64,000 nt of DNA from Aedes albopictus (Eukaryota > Arthropoda > Insecta > Diptera > Culicidae). A program made the translations under genes and the position numbers. A model generated the notes under the pieces. The model did no database searches, was not told the origin of the DNA, and saw only the letters and a list, made by a program, of their open reading frames with translations. Shown here one piece after another: positions 45,057-55,900 of this stretch. Location: positions 19,225,440 to 19,289,439 of the forward strand of contig NC_085138.1 of assembly GCF_035046485.1 (NCBI RefSeq), read 5' to 3'. The stretch's first letter is position 1. Every line of letters begins with the position of its first letter.

Positions 45057-46565
45057 CAGGGGATGATCGGGACAGGCAAAATTTTCACTTTCCAAAAAAA
45101 TTTCAACTAGCTGTAGCTTTTTGAAAAGTGCATCAAATATTCTCAAATTGTAACTGTAAGTTCATCAGTAAGTTATGTATCAGTGGTCCAAATTTGGAAA
45201 AGATCGGACCATTCTTCACTAAGTAATAAAGATTCTTGAAAAAGGTAAAATTATCCGATAGCCAACTTTGAGCTGTTATATCTCCGGATTCAATGAACCG
45301 AATGAAATGAAATTTTGACCATTTATGACTTATATATTGAGCTATGAAAAACCATTGACTTTACTTAATATTCTTAACACGGAAGAAAATTATAACGATT
45401 AGATTATTTTTCAAATAAAACACCAAATTATCCAAAACATCAACGTCGTTTCAAAATTCAAGATGCAAATTACAGTTCATTTAATTTCTTCCTAATTGAC
45501 TTAAACATACATGCGTTTTGAAGGAAAGTAACAACATAGCCGCCAATAAATTGAAAAAGTTATGAAATGCATATTAATTGACGAATTTACTAAAAAATCG
45601 TGAATATAATAAAATTGCTATAACCAGAGATGCGACCATTCATTTGCAAAGATTTACATTCACTTGCTATTATCTCAATTCAGAAGCATGCTATCGAAAA
45701 ACAATGTATGGATGAATTTTACCTTGTAGTTTTATCTGAAAGTTTGCCGAATAACATTGGGGTCGCACACGCATACCAAAGTTGTGAGCGAGCTGTGAAG
45801 TCAACTCTCCACAGCGTGAATGTAATTTACATTCACCGCGTGGAGAGTTGCCTTCATATTCATAGCTCTCCAAATAACCACACTGCTGAAGCCTTATTAC
45901 ATGCAGATATACGGTGTATTTAGTGCAATCATTACTTTACATGCAAACTTAAGGTTGATTTAAAGTGGAAGTGGACAATTATAGAATCAATTTAAGATTA
46001 TGCTGGTATAATCTTGAAGCAGTCGCATAATTGCCCATTTCCACTTTAAATCAACTTTAAGTTTGCATGTACAGTAATGATTGCACTAAATACACCGTAT
46101 ATCTGCATGCAATAAGGCTTCAGCACCGTGGTTACTTGGGTCGCTCACGACTTTGGTACACGTTTGCGACCCCAATGTTATTCGGCAAACTTTCAGATAA
46201 AACTACAAGGTAAAATTCATCCATACATTGTTTTTCGATAGCATGCTTCTGAATTGAGATAATAGCAAGTGAATGTAAATCTTTGCAAATGAATGGTCGC
46301 ACCCTTGGCTATAACTTTTCTGTTGTTAACAATTTAAAGTTAAGTCAAATGTTTTACAGAGATCATTATATAAGTCATGAATGGTCAAAATTTCATTGCA
46401 ATCGGTTTATTGAATCCCGAGATATAACGGCTCAAAGTTGGCTATCGGATAATTTTCAGTAAAAATTTGAGAACATTTGATGCACTTTTTGAAAAGTTAC
46501 AGCTAGTAGAACATTTTTTGAAAAGTGAAAATTTTGCCTGTCCCGATCATTTTGTCTATCCCCTG
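45057..46565. mobile_element. 1.5-kb foldback element with nested palindromes
   Basis: The ends CAGGGGAT-ATCGGGACAGGC are inverted (the right one carries a 7-8-base insertion), flanked by TA at 45055-45056 and 46566-46567. Most of the element is palindromic. Outer arms hold AAAATTTTCACTTT. Middle arms (about 45628-45785 and 46140-46301) carry GCATGCTATCGAAAAACAATG. Inner arms (about 45885-45985 and 46030-46130) carry GCAGATATACGGTGTATTTA. A separate hairpin around 45808-45848 pairs CTCTCCAC with GTGGAGAG. No coding capacity. Confidence 0.8.
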
Positions 46566-46953
46566 TATGTTATCGAGGCGATGGATCATTTTCCTATTAT
46601 GGATCGAAGTCTGAAAATCTGGAATTTCTAAATTATGGCTAATCAGTCATTTCCTACTCCGAGTAGGTACATGGGAGTAGAGTGTTCAAAGTAGATAATG
46701 AAATCCAGTTATAGGAATGTGCCAAACAGTCAGTTGACGTTGAGAAGCCGAAGATACCAGTCGTACTATTTAACCTCTCTGTGTCGGAAAGTTCTTTCTA
46801 TATCTCTATTGAAAGTAGAACTACAGTTTCCAGAAAGGAACTTTTTCTAGCGCTACGCCCCGCTGTGGAAAAACCCGTGTTACACGTGTAACGTAACAAC
46901 GAATGCTACGCTTCGTAACTATTACGTCTCGAAGTGAGCCTGATACCAAAGTA

Positions 46954-47102
46954 CAGCCGGGTCTCCTATTAGACGCTGCCACCCACTTTACGCCCAACGT
47001 GGCGTAAAGGCCCAGGCTGTCTTCTAACCAATTTTTTTCTTTTTTTGTATGTGATGCGGTGGGCGTAAAGTGGGTGGCAGAGTCCAAGAGGAGACTCGAC
47101 TG
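46954..47102. mobile_element. 149-bp hairpin MITE with TA duplication (pogo-type ends)
   Basis: The ends CAGCCGGGTCTCC and, inverted, CAGTCGAGTCTCC are followed by inverted CTGCCACCCACTTTACGCCC. TA flanks it at 46952-46953 and 47103-47104. CAGTCGA ends resemble the Tigger element at 42711, which may have mobilised it (inference). Confidence 0.8.
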
Positions 47103-47104
47103 TA

Positions 47105-47859
47105 TTATTCCTCAGAACTGCGATTCCGTACATGATTCCTAAGGGGCTGTTAACCCTTGAGCAGTCGCGTCTTTGGCCACCCTCAGCGACACCGCGCACT
47201 GTGTATCATAGACGAGCTCATGGTGCGTGTACTCATTACACAACGTGACCGCTCCCGGGCTAATAAACCACGTAGACCAGTCACATCAGACCCCTCCCGT
47301 TTCTCCCTCGTACACTTTGGTCCATACACAAATATTCCAATTTGCATGAATTATAGACTGGCCAGAACCTCCTCCCCTTTCGCTCAAAAGAGTCTATATG
47401 AATGATTCCTAATACTGTATCCTTATTTGACGGTGCAGCGAAAAGACTTCAGTGCATAAGTGACGAACCCTGCAGTTCGAAGATACAGTGAAGTTGAAAA
47501 ACCATGCGTCTCCATTGAAACAGTAAAAAAACAACGTTTAGGTAAGTCAAGCTAGGCTATGTAACGCCTATGCCCCTATGTTCAAGAAAAAATTTCAGAG
47601 CGATCACCACTTCGCCACCACTTCATGACAGGGAAAGATGGAGTAAGCCTACCAACAGTGCCATTTTAGCTGCTTTTCTGCTCGAGTCTGCATCGGACGC
47701 AGCAGCAGATCGGTCTCGAACTACCTAACCGGTGTCGTACAATTACCCTATTGTTAGGCGGTGCCGCGTTTCGATCACGGTTTTTATTGTTAGCAAGCCA
47801 TCCGTGTGGCTTTCGTTGAAGCAAAACCACACACATCTTCATTCGACAATGGAAGTTAT
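47105..47859. other. Intron sequence with a TTAACCC-type repeat start
   Basis: GTTAACCCTTGAGCAGTCGCG near 47150 resembles a mosquito repeat end (compare GTTAACGGGTTATCCCTCGA near 50028), but the element limits are unclear. No supported ORF. Confidence 0.35.
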
Positions 47860-48310
47860 GTACAACACTCTTCGGAGGCATTTCAGGAGGTTTCCGGAGG
47901 ATTTTCAGCCGGTTTGAGTGGCGTTATTGATGTGTTTTATGGGATTTCTAGTGGTCTTAGGAGATTAACAGATGGATCGAGGAAGTTTCAGAAGGTTTTT
48001 GGGGGTAATTTTGGAAGTTCTGGAGTATTTTCAGCGAGTTACAGAGGCATTACATGTGACTTCATGGACATTTTCGTGAATTAAAGAAGGTCTCAGGTGC
48101 TTTATAGGAGGTCCGAGGGAATTTCAGGAGTTTAAAAGGAGTACAAGAACGTTCAAGGCTTCCTGTAGTGCCCTGCAGCCTCCTGTAACGTCTCTGTCTG
48201 AATGTTCCTTTAATGCCCTGAAATCCTCTGTAACACTCCCGAAACACCTTGTTGTAACGCTCGTAAATTTCGCTAAAAATCTTCTGAAATTTCCTCTAAT
48301 GTCCCCGTAA
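47860..48310. repeat. Degenerate GGAGGTTTCAG / CCTGAAA repeat in inverted halves
   Basis: The left half (47860-48120) is G-rich (GGAGGCATTTCAGGAGG, GTTTCAGAAGG, GGAATTTCAGG). The right half (48120-48310) is the C-rich complement (GCCCTGAAATCC, CTCCCGAAACACC). Same arrangement as 27000-27500. Confidence 0.6.
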
Positions 48311-48650
48311 TTCCCCAAAAAAAACCTTTAAGGAAGTAGCGATAATACAAAGGTTATCATCAATTATCTTCACAAACCTTGGATTCCAAAATGGCGTAGG
48401 TATAGGCTTCTGCCACAGACAAACAGACGTAACACCTTCAACGATTTTCATGGAAATCCATCGCCCAGTTCACACTACCATCACCAAAATTGCACGAATC
48501 ACTGTGTTATGCAATATCGTCAACAGAAGGCGCTAGTGTAAAACGTCAAACGCATAGAAAAACGATGCGCGCGCCTCTGGTTGTGAAAGCCACAACTATG
48601 AAAATTTAAAATGATCGTTAAAAGCGTGGTCGATGGAAATTTTGCAAGTG

Positions 48651-49150
48651 NNNNNNNNNNNNNNNNNNNNNNNNNNNNNNNNNNNNNNNNNNNNNNNNNN
48701 NNNNNNNNNNNNNNNNNNNNNNNNNNNNNNNNNNNNNNNNNNNNNNNNNNNNNNNNNNNNNNNNNNNNNNNNNNNNNNNNNNNNNNNNNNNNNNNNNNNN
48801 NNNNNNNNNNNNNNNNNNNNNNNNNNNNNNNNNNNNNNNNNNNNNNNNNNNNNNNNNNNNNNNNNNNNNNNNNNNNNNNNNNNNNNNNNNNNNNNNNNNN
48901 NNNNNNNNNNNNNNNNNNNNNNNNNNNNNNNNNNNNNNNNNNNNNNNNNNNNNNNNNNNNNNNNNNNNNNNNNNNNNNNNNNNNNNNNNNNNNNNNNNNN
49001 NNNNNNNNNNNNNNNNNNNNNNNNNNNNNNNNNNNNNNNNNNNNNNNNNNNNNNNNNNNNNNNNNNNNNNNNNNNNNNNNNNNNNNNNNNNNNNNNNNNN
49101 NNNNNNNNNNNNNNNNNNNNNNNNNNNNNNNNNNNNNNNNNNNNNNNNNN
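48651..49150. other. Assembly gap (500 N)
   Basis: Exactly 500 N, probably a placeholder length. It sits in the intron between the TM5 exon (36739-36940) and the tail exons, the only unseen place in the window where a TM6-TM7 exon could lie. ORFs reported across it are artefacts. Confidence 0.95.
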
Positions 49151-49245
49151 GCGAATACGGGGTGGTGGGTTTGAATCTCACCAGAACGTGTTTTTTCCAC
49201 AATTCGTCAATTAGCAACATTCTGTGGCTTCTAATTACAAGTTTT
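49151..49245 (+). mobile_element. tRNA-derived SINE, 5' part lost in the gap
   Basis: GCGAATACGGGGTGGTGGGT followed by TTTGAATCTCACCAGAACG (B-box region), then TTCGTCAATTAGCAACATT and CTAATTACAAGTTTTTCTGAA match the SINE at 59381-59480 in the same order. Confidence 0.65.
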
Positions 49246-49660
49246 TCTGAATCCCTGGAGGAAACTATGAAGGAATTCGGTGAGGAACTCTTACATTAAT
49301 CTCGGAGGAATCCCCTGATGAATTGCTGGAGGAATCCTAGGAGGAATTCGTGGTGGAATCCCTGCAAGATTTCATGGAGAATTCCCTGGATAAATTCCAG
49401 GAGCAATACCTGGATGAATTCTTGGTTGAATCCAGGAGGAAGCTCTGGATGCATCCCTGGAAGGATTTAAGATGGCATCCCTTGGTCAGTTCCTGGAGGA
49501 ATTCCACAAGGGATCCCTTGAGGAATTCCTGGAAGAACCCATGTAGAAGTTGCTGGAGGAATTCCGGGATTTGTGGAGGACGCGGTGAAGGAATTTCTGA
49601 TGGAATTCCTTGATGAATTCCTAGGTGAATTAGCAGTTATTCCTGGAGAAAGCCCTGGAG
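49246..49660. repeat. 12-bp satellite array, inverted orientation
   Basis: Units GGAGGAATTCCTGGA / GATGAATTCCTGG, opposite in orientation to 26220-26945. The + strand here reads the acidic/hydrophobic ESL-type frame. Non-coding. Confidence 0.75.
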
Positions 49661-50312
49661 GAGTATGACTTAGATCACCAAGTGAATGTTGCTAAGAAAT
49701 CATAATTGAACTCTGAGTCTTTAAGAGTAGCGTAGATTATATTCCGCTCTACAATATTGATGGATTTCAATATTGATCATGATCAATATTGATGATTATC
49801 AAAACAATGAAACTTGAGCAAAAACATGTAGAATCTATAACAAAAAATACATAAAAAAACCACGTATTTTCGGTTACTAGCAAAAGAAGGGAGGGTGCAA
49901 AGGTGGGAGGTACCGTGCATTTCTTGGCACAACTGTTCCCCTTGACTATAAAAAAGACTCTAGGGTAAAAATCTTGAAAACAAAGAAAGCATTGTATTTC
50001 CACCAAAAGAAGATCGTCCCGGGTGTTAACGGGTTATCCCTCGAGCGGTCGCGCAGCTATATTTGGTACAACACGTAGAAAAAATCTCGCTGTTTGTACT
50101 CAGCATAGCGTGGTGCTAACGGCGGTAGCCAACTACGTGAGTTACGGAAGGTTAATGACGACCTTGCAAACACCGAAGGCGGCGTGGTAACAGATCTAAG
50201 ACTACGTGCAGAAGCTGAAATACTTCCGGCCCCAACAAAGCCGCTGGAGCAGATCACCAAGTGAGCTTCTAAAGTACAGTGGGGAAGTACTGGTGAAAGT
50301 TCCGGGTCATTT
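49661..50312. other. Intron sequence, nothing recognised
   Basis: Contains the near-palindromic AATATTGATCATGATCAATATT around 49774 and a GTTAACGGGTTATCCCTCGA phrase. No coding or RNA feature supported. Confidence 0.4.
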
Positions 50313-50473
50313 GGCCGAACGCCATTTGGCCGAATGCCGTTTGGCCGAACGCCATTTGGCCTAAATGGTCATTTGGCCGAACGCCATTTGGCCGAATGCC
50401 GTTTGGCCGAACGCCATTTGGCCTAAATGGTCATTTGGCCGAACGCCGTTTGGCCGAATGCCGTTTGGCCGAA
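50313..50473 (+). repeat. Minisatellite of ATTTGGCCGAA units
   Basis: About eleven units of CATTTGGCCGAACGC / CGTTTGGCCGAATGC, 14-16 bp each, in a higher-order pattern punctuated by CATTTGGCCTAAATGGT. The unit core TTGGCC is partly palindromic. Not CRISPR: there are no unique spacers. A diverged pair of about 38-bp repeats (TTTCAACGCCAAGAGAAGAA) follows at 50582-50650. Confidence 0.85.
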
Positions 50474-50750
50474 AAAGGATGATGAACCTAAGTGATCTTG
50501 TCACTGTTTCCTATATCAGTATAACTCGAAAGAACAGCCTTTAATTCAAAGAAGGAAAAATCTCTGAAGAAAATATTCCCAGTTTCAACGCCAAGAGAAG
50601 AACTGGAAGAAGATTATCAGTTTCAACGCCAAGAGAAGAACTGGAAGAGATTATTATGGTAAAACTTGAAAGAATAGTCTTTGTTTAAAAGAAGGAAATA
50701 TTTCTGGTGATAATATTAGCAGCTAGAATGTTATCCATTCCAGTTATGAT

Positions 50751-51885
50751 TCATTGGTGAACGCGCTACAACGGACCAGATGTTCGCCATCCGCCAGGTG
50801 TTGCAGAAATGCTGCGAATACAACGTGCCCACACATCACTTGTTCATCGATTTCAAATCGGCGTATGATACAATCGATCGAGAACAGCTATGGCAGATTA
50901 TGCACAATTACGGATTCCCGGATAAACTGATACGATTGATGAAGGCGACGATGGATCGAGTGATGTGCGTAATTCGAGTATCAGGGACACTCGAGTCCCT
51001 TTGAATCTCGTAGAGAGTTACGGCAAGGCGATGGTCTTTCGTGCTTGCTGTTCAACATCGCCTTAGAACGTGAAATATGGATAGCGGGGATTAACACGAG
51101 TGGAAAAATTTTCACGAAGTTCGTTCAGCTACTTGTTTTCACTGATTATATTGATATTGTAGCCTGTTAATTTGAGACGATGGTGGAAACGTACATGCGA
51201 CTAAAGAGTAAATCCAGGCGTATTGGATTAGTCATTAATGTGCCGAAGACAAAGTACATGATGACGAAGGGCTCTAGGGAGGAATCAACGTGCCCACAAC
51301 CCAATTTATGTCGACGGTGATGAAATCGAGACGGTTGAAGAATTCGTATACTTGGGCTCACTGGTGACCGCCGACAACGACACCAGCAGAGACATTCAGA
51401 GACGCATTGTGGCAGGAAATCGTGCTTACTTTGGACTCCGCAGAACTCTACGATCGAACAAAGTTCGCCGTCACATGAAGTTAACTATCTACAAAACGCT
51501 GATTAGGCCGGTAGTCCTCTATGGGCACGAAACTTGGACGCTACGTGCAGAGGATCAACGCGCCCTTGGAGTTTTCGAACGGAAGGTACGTAGATCTACG
51601 GCAGTGTGCAGATGGAAGCCGGGAGTTAAAAAAGGCGCATGAACCACGAGCTGCATCAGTTGCTGAGAGAACAAACCATTCACACCACGAAAACCGGGAG
51701 ACTACGGCCAGTACAAGAAGAAGTGGTACGCAGCGAGCTAGGTGGGTCGATCAAGTGCAGGACGATCTGCGGATCCTTCGCAGAGTGCGGAACTGGAGAC
51801 GCTCAGCCATGGACCGTTTCGAATGGAGACCACTCCTACGTATAGCAGAGGACACTCAGGCCTTACGCTAATCGGTAAGGTAAGT
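50751..51885 (+). pseudogene. RTE-like non-LTR retrotransposon, 5'-truncated relic
   Basis: Starts TTDQMFAIRQVLQKCCEYNV, then LFIDFKSAYDTIDREQLW (RT motif A). After a stop and frameshift near 51000 comes a degraded QGDGLS-LFNIALE. The YADD region has decayed to FTDYIDIV. KTKYMM, EFVYLGSLVTADNDTSRDI, TIYKTLIRPVVLYGHETW and ALGVFERKV follow, then MNHELHQLLREQTI and GTQRARWVDQVQDDL in other frames. It ends in a GTAAGGTAAGTAAG short-repeat tail. At least four frame changes and several stops: dead. Confidence 0.85.
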
Positions 51886-52919
51886 AAGCATTTTGCTGGG
51901 AATTTCAACAGAAAAACCTTAATATTTGAGAATGTTTACCAAGGTTCTAACGATTCTTTCGATAAGGATTGGCACAAAGAACTCCTACGAGTGATAAACT
52001 GGCAATTCCGCCAGAGCCAAGAGCTTCATCATTTATTCCTTTGATAATATATCGCCTTTGAAACCTTTGATAATATATCAAAGATTTACCGAGAAATTCC
52101 AAGGATTGTATCGAAAATTATTTTAAGAATTTAAACTTTTTGAAGATTTCGTCAGAATTTGACCTGGTCATTTCATTAAAACTTCACTATCATTTTCTTA
52201 AATCGATTAGGGATTTCTCCAATAAATCATTCAGTGGGTGGGTGGGGGTCTACGAGGGTTCATTCTAGAATCACTGGAAGAAAAAAACTCCTGTGAGGCT
52301 TCAACTGATAATATTACCAGAACTTTTGCTATGTTTTTCAGTAAAATTTCCTTAAACGATTCCACTAGACAATCTTCTTAAAGAACCAACATTTACATCA
52401 TCCAAGAATTCCACAACTAGTGCTCTCCGAGTATCCAACAACCAATCGCTCTATGATCTTTAAAACTCATGCTTGCCTAAGACCTCCCACGACCGATTGC
52501 CCCAACTATTAGAGAAAACTAACTGAAAGTGTCTGATTCTGCCACCTAGGTAGTTAGACAGAAAAATAAAATCCCCAACTATAATTGAATTTGCAAACCA
52601 AGCTTCTGTCTGCTCTGTCCGGCCGGTGTCCTATCTACCCGGCACCTGCTAAAAACAAACGGGATAATTATTCATTCCAATTAGGTAGTGGTAGCACGTT
52701 GACCAGACCGGACCGCAATGGAAAGTTGTGCAAACATCTGCTACTGATAAGCACTCTCTAAATACACTACTGCTACCAACTGGGACGGCTGTTGGGATAG
52801 TGAGGGGAAAGCTAACAGTAGGTTGGGTAAATGCCGGCTGTCGTTGCCACCTGTCACATGCTGGCATATTAATCTGACATAATTGGTACCACTATGCTTA
52901 GGGGCATAAACTGCGGTTT
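51886..52919. other. Intron sequence, nothing recognised
   Basis: Mostly AT-rich, with a more GC-rich patch at about 52600-52860 that has no transmembrane-like ORF or splice sites. A short degenerate AAGATTTCACC/CTCC stretch near 52080-52240 may be decayed satellite. Confidence 0.4.
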
Positions 52920-52927
52920 TCTGGTAA

Positions 52928-55900
52928 CATGGGCGTAGCCAGAGGGGGGCAGGGGGCCGTTGCCCCCCCCCCCCTGGCCACCAGATTTAATTTTTGAAAT
53001 TGAGCCAACTCAAAGATTATCAATAATTCAGAGTTCCAGAAAAATACCTCAAAAAATAAAATATTCTATTAATTAAGGTTTTATCCACAGTTATCAAACC
53101 TTTTTTACTCGAGAACACAGAAAATTTGGCCAAGTATTTCTTCAAGAGAACCACTTTACTTTCGTTTGGTTGAATGGCTAAATTTTGTGATGTTCATTCA
53201 TGGAATACAAAAACATCAAGCCAAATTTTCCATATATGCTGCAACCGGTTCTGGTAGATTGTTCCAGGGTTTGTTTTAAGAAATGCATCAAGAATTCCTT
53301 CCAAGATTCCACCAGATTTTTATTTACAGATTATTGTGCAAGGAATCATTGACGAATTCCTCCAGGATTTTTTCCATAGCTTACTCCAGTGATTCCACAT
53401 GGATGCTCCAGAGAATTTTTCAAGAATTCCTCAATGGGTTTCACCAGACATTCCTCCGGAAATTTATCCTGAGATATCTCTAAAGGTTCATCCAATGATT
53501 GTTCCAGTGCTTTTTTCGATGATTCCCCCAAGAATTAATCCAGGAGTTTCTTAAAACATTGTACAAAACATTATTTTGGGAATCCATCCAAAGATTTCAA
53601 CAAAAATTCGTCCAAAAATCATGGGATTGCCTCTGGGATTCCTCTTGGGATTTCATCAGGAATTGCACCAGGTTTTCCTTCAAGATTTCCTCCAAGGAAT
53701 TTCTTTTGTGTTTCTTCCAGGAATAAATCCAGGGATTATTTTAAAAAATCCTCCATGGATTCCCCAGGAACATTTTTTAAGGAGTTTCTCTTGAATTTCT
53801 ATCAGGAACTCCTCCAGGAGTTAATTCAGTATTTCCTCCAGGAACTGTTTAGGGATTCCCTCAGGAACGCCTCTAGGAATTGCTTGCGGGATTCCTCCTG
53901 GGGGTTCTTCAGGAACTCCTGTAGGGATTTCATCCGGAACTGCTATAGGGATTGCCCACGGAGTTCCTCCACGAACTCTTCTTAGAATTCTTTCAGGATT
54001 TTTCCAAAGATTCCATCTGAAATTTCTTCAGAAATTCCTCCAGGAATTTGTCAAGGGATTCCTCCACGAATTTCTTCAGAGATTCTTCCAGAAATTATTC
54101 CAGGGATTCCTCTAGGAATTGCTTCAGGGACTCCCCTAAAAATTTATCCGGAGTTTCCTCCAGAAATTCCTCCAGGAATTCTTCTAGAGATTCCTTCAGG
54201 AGTATTTCTAGAGATTCTCCGTTAATCCCTACAAGCATTCTTCTAGGATATTATCCTGGGATGAATACATGGAGAAGAATTTCTATAGGGCTTAACTCGG
54301 GAATTCCTTATATGATTCTTTCTGCAACAACTTATTTTAAAAAAAATCCTTCAAAGATTCTCCCAGGAACTCTTCTTAGGGTTTCTTCAGAAGTTTATCC
54401 TTGTATTCTTTATGGAACTGCTCCAGAAACTAATTTAGAACTTCCTGTAGGAACTGTTTAGGGATTCCCCAAGGACTTCTTCTTGAAATGGCTTGCGGAA
54501 TTCCTTCTGGAATTTGTTCAACTCTTCTAAAAATTCCTCCAGAATTTCTCCAAGAATTCCATCTACGATTTCATCCTCCACGGATCCCTCCAAGACTTTT
54601 GTTTTCAGAGATTCCTCCAAGAAATCCCCCAGGGTTTCCTCAATGCATTCCTTCGGGACTTCCTCCAGTAATTGGCTTCCGGGGTTCTTCGGAGAATTTC
54701 ACCAAGAAATATTTTTTTCCAGAGATCCGTACAAGAATTCATCCAAATATTTCTCCAGGAATTACTGCAGGGAATCCTCCAAGAATTTCAACAAGGAATT
54801 CCATCATAAATTATATCAGAAAATTATCTAGTAATTTCTCTAGGAAATCCTTCAGGTATTCCTTGAGAAATTCTTCCAGGATTTTCTCTAGGAATACCTT
54901 CTAGATTTTATTCAGGAATTGCTCCAAGAATTCTTCTAGGTTTTCCTCCAGGAATTGCTGCAGGGATTGCTTTAGGAATCCCGCTTAAAATTCCTGCAGG
55001 AGCTTCTTCAGGGATTTTCCCTGGGATTTCTCCACGAATTTCTCCACGGATTCCCCCAAGGATTCCTTCATAAATTCTTTCGAGGATTTCTCCAGGAATT
55101 TCTCTCCAGATTTTTCTTCTAGAAGTTCCTCCAGCAATTCATCATACAAATTTCGCCCAGAGCTCCGCTAGAGATTCCCCCAGAAATTTATCCAGTAATA
55201 GTTGCAAGAATTCCTCCAAAGATTCCTCCAGAAATTCCCTAAGGAAAACCTCCAGGATTTTATCCAGGAATTCCAGGAATTCTCCAGGAAATACCCCAAG
55301 AATTTCTTAAGGAATTCCTCCATAAATTTCTCTAGGAATTGATCCAGGATTCACTCCTGGAAATGCTTCAGTAAAAAATATATCAGCAATTTCTCCAGGT
55401 TTTTTTTTCAGAAAATCTTCTGAGGATTTTTTCAGAAATTATTCCAGAAAATTCTCCACGAATTTCTTCAGGGATTTTCCCAGGAAATCCTCCAGGTTCC
55501 TCTAAGGATTCTTCCTGGAAATCCTCTAAGGATTTCTTCAGAAATTCTTCCAGGAAATTCTCCAGGAATACCTTCAGGAATTTTTAAGGGATTCCTCCAG
55601 GTATTCCTCCAGGAATTTCTCAGGGATTCCTTCAGGTATTCCTGCAGGAATTTATCTAGAGATTCGTCAAGAGATTTCTTCACAAAGTTATTCAAGGATT
55701 CCTCCAAGGACCCCTTCAGGGATCCCTTCAGGAATTCCTTCGAGGATTTCTCCAGGAATGACTCCAGAAATACCGCTAGAAATTCTTCCAGCATTTTCTC
55801 AAGGGATTTTTTCAGAAATAGAAAAATAATAGAATTCCTCTGGAGATTCCTAGAAACATATCCAGTAATTTGTTCAAGAATTCGTCTAGAGATTTCTCCA

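Noticed and set aside
48520..49220. Four ORFs of 187-226 residues across 48520-49220
   Set aside because: They consist mainly of X from the 500-N gap; no stop codon can be seen there.
50313..50473. CRISPR array
   Set aside because: Contiguous short repeats without unique spacers, in a eukaryotic intron.
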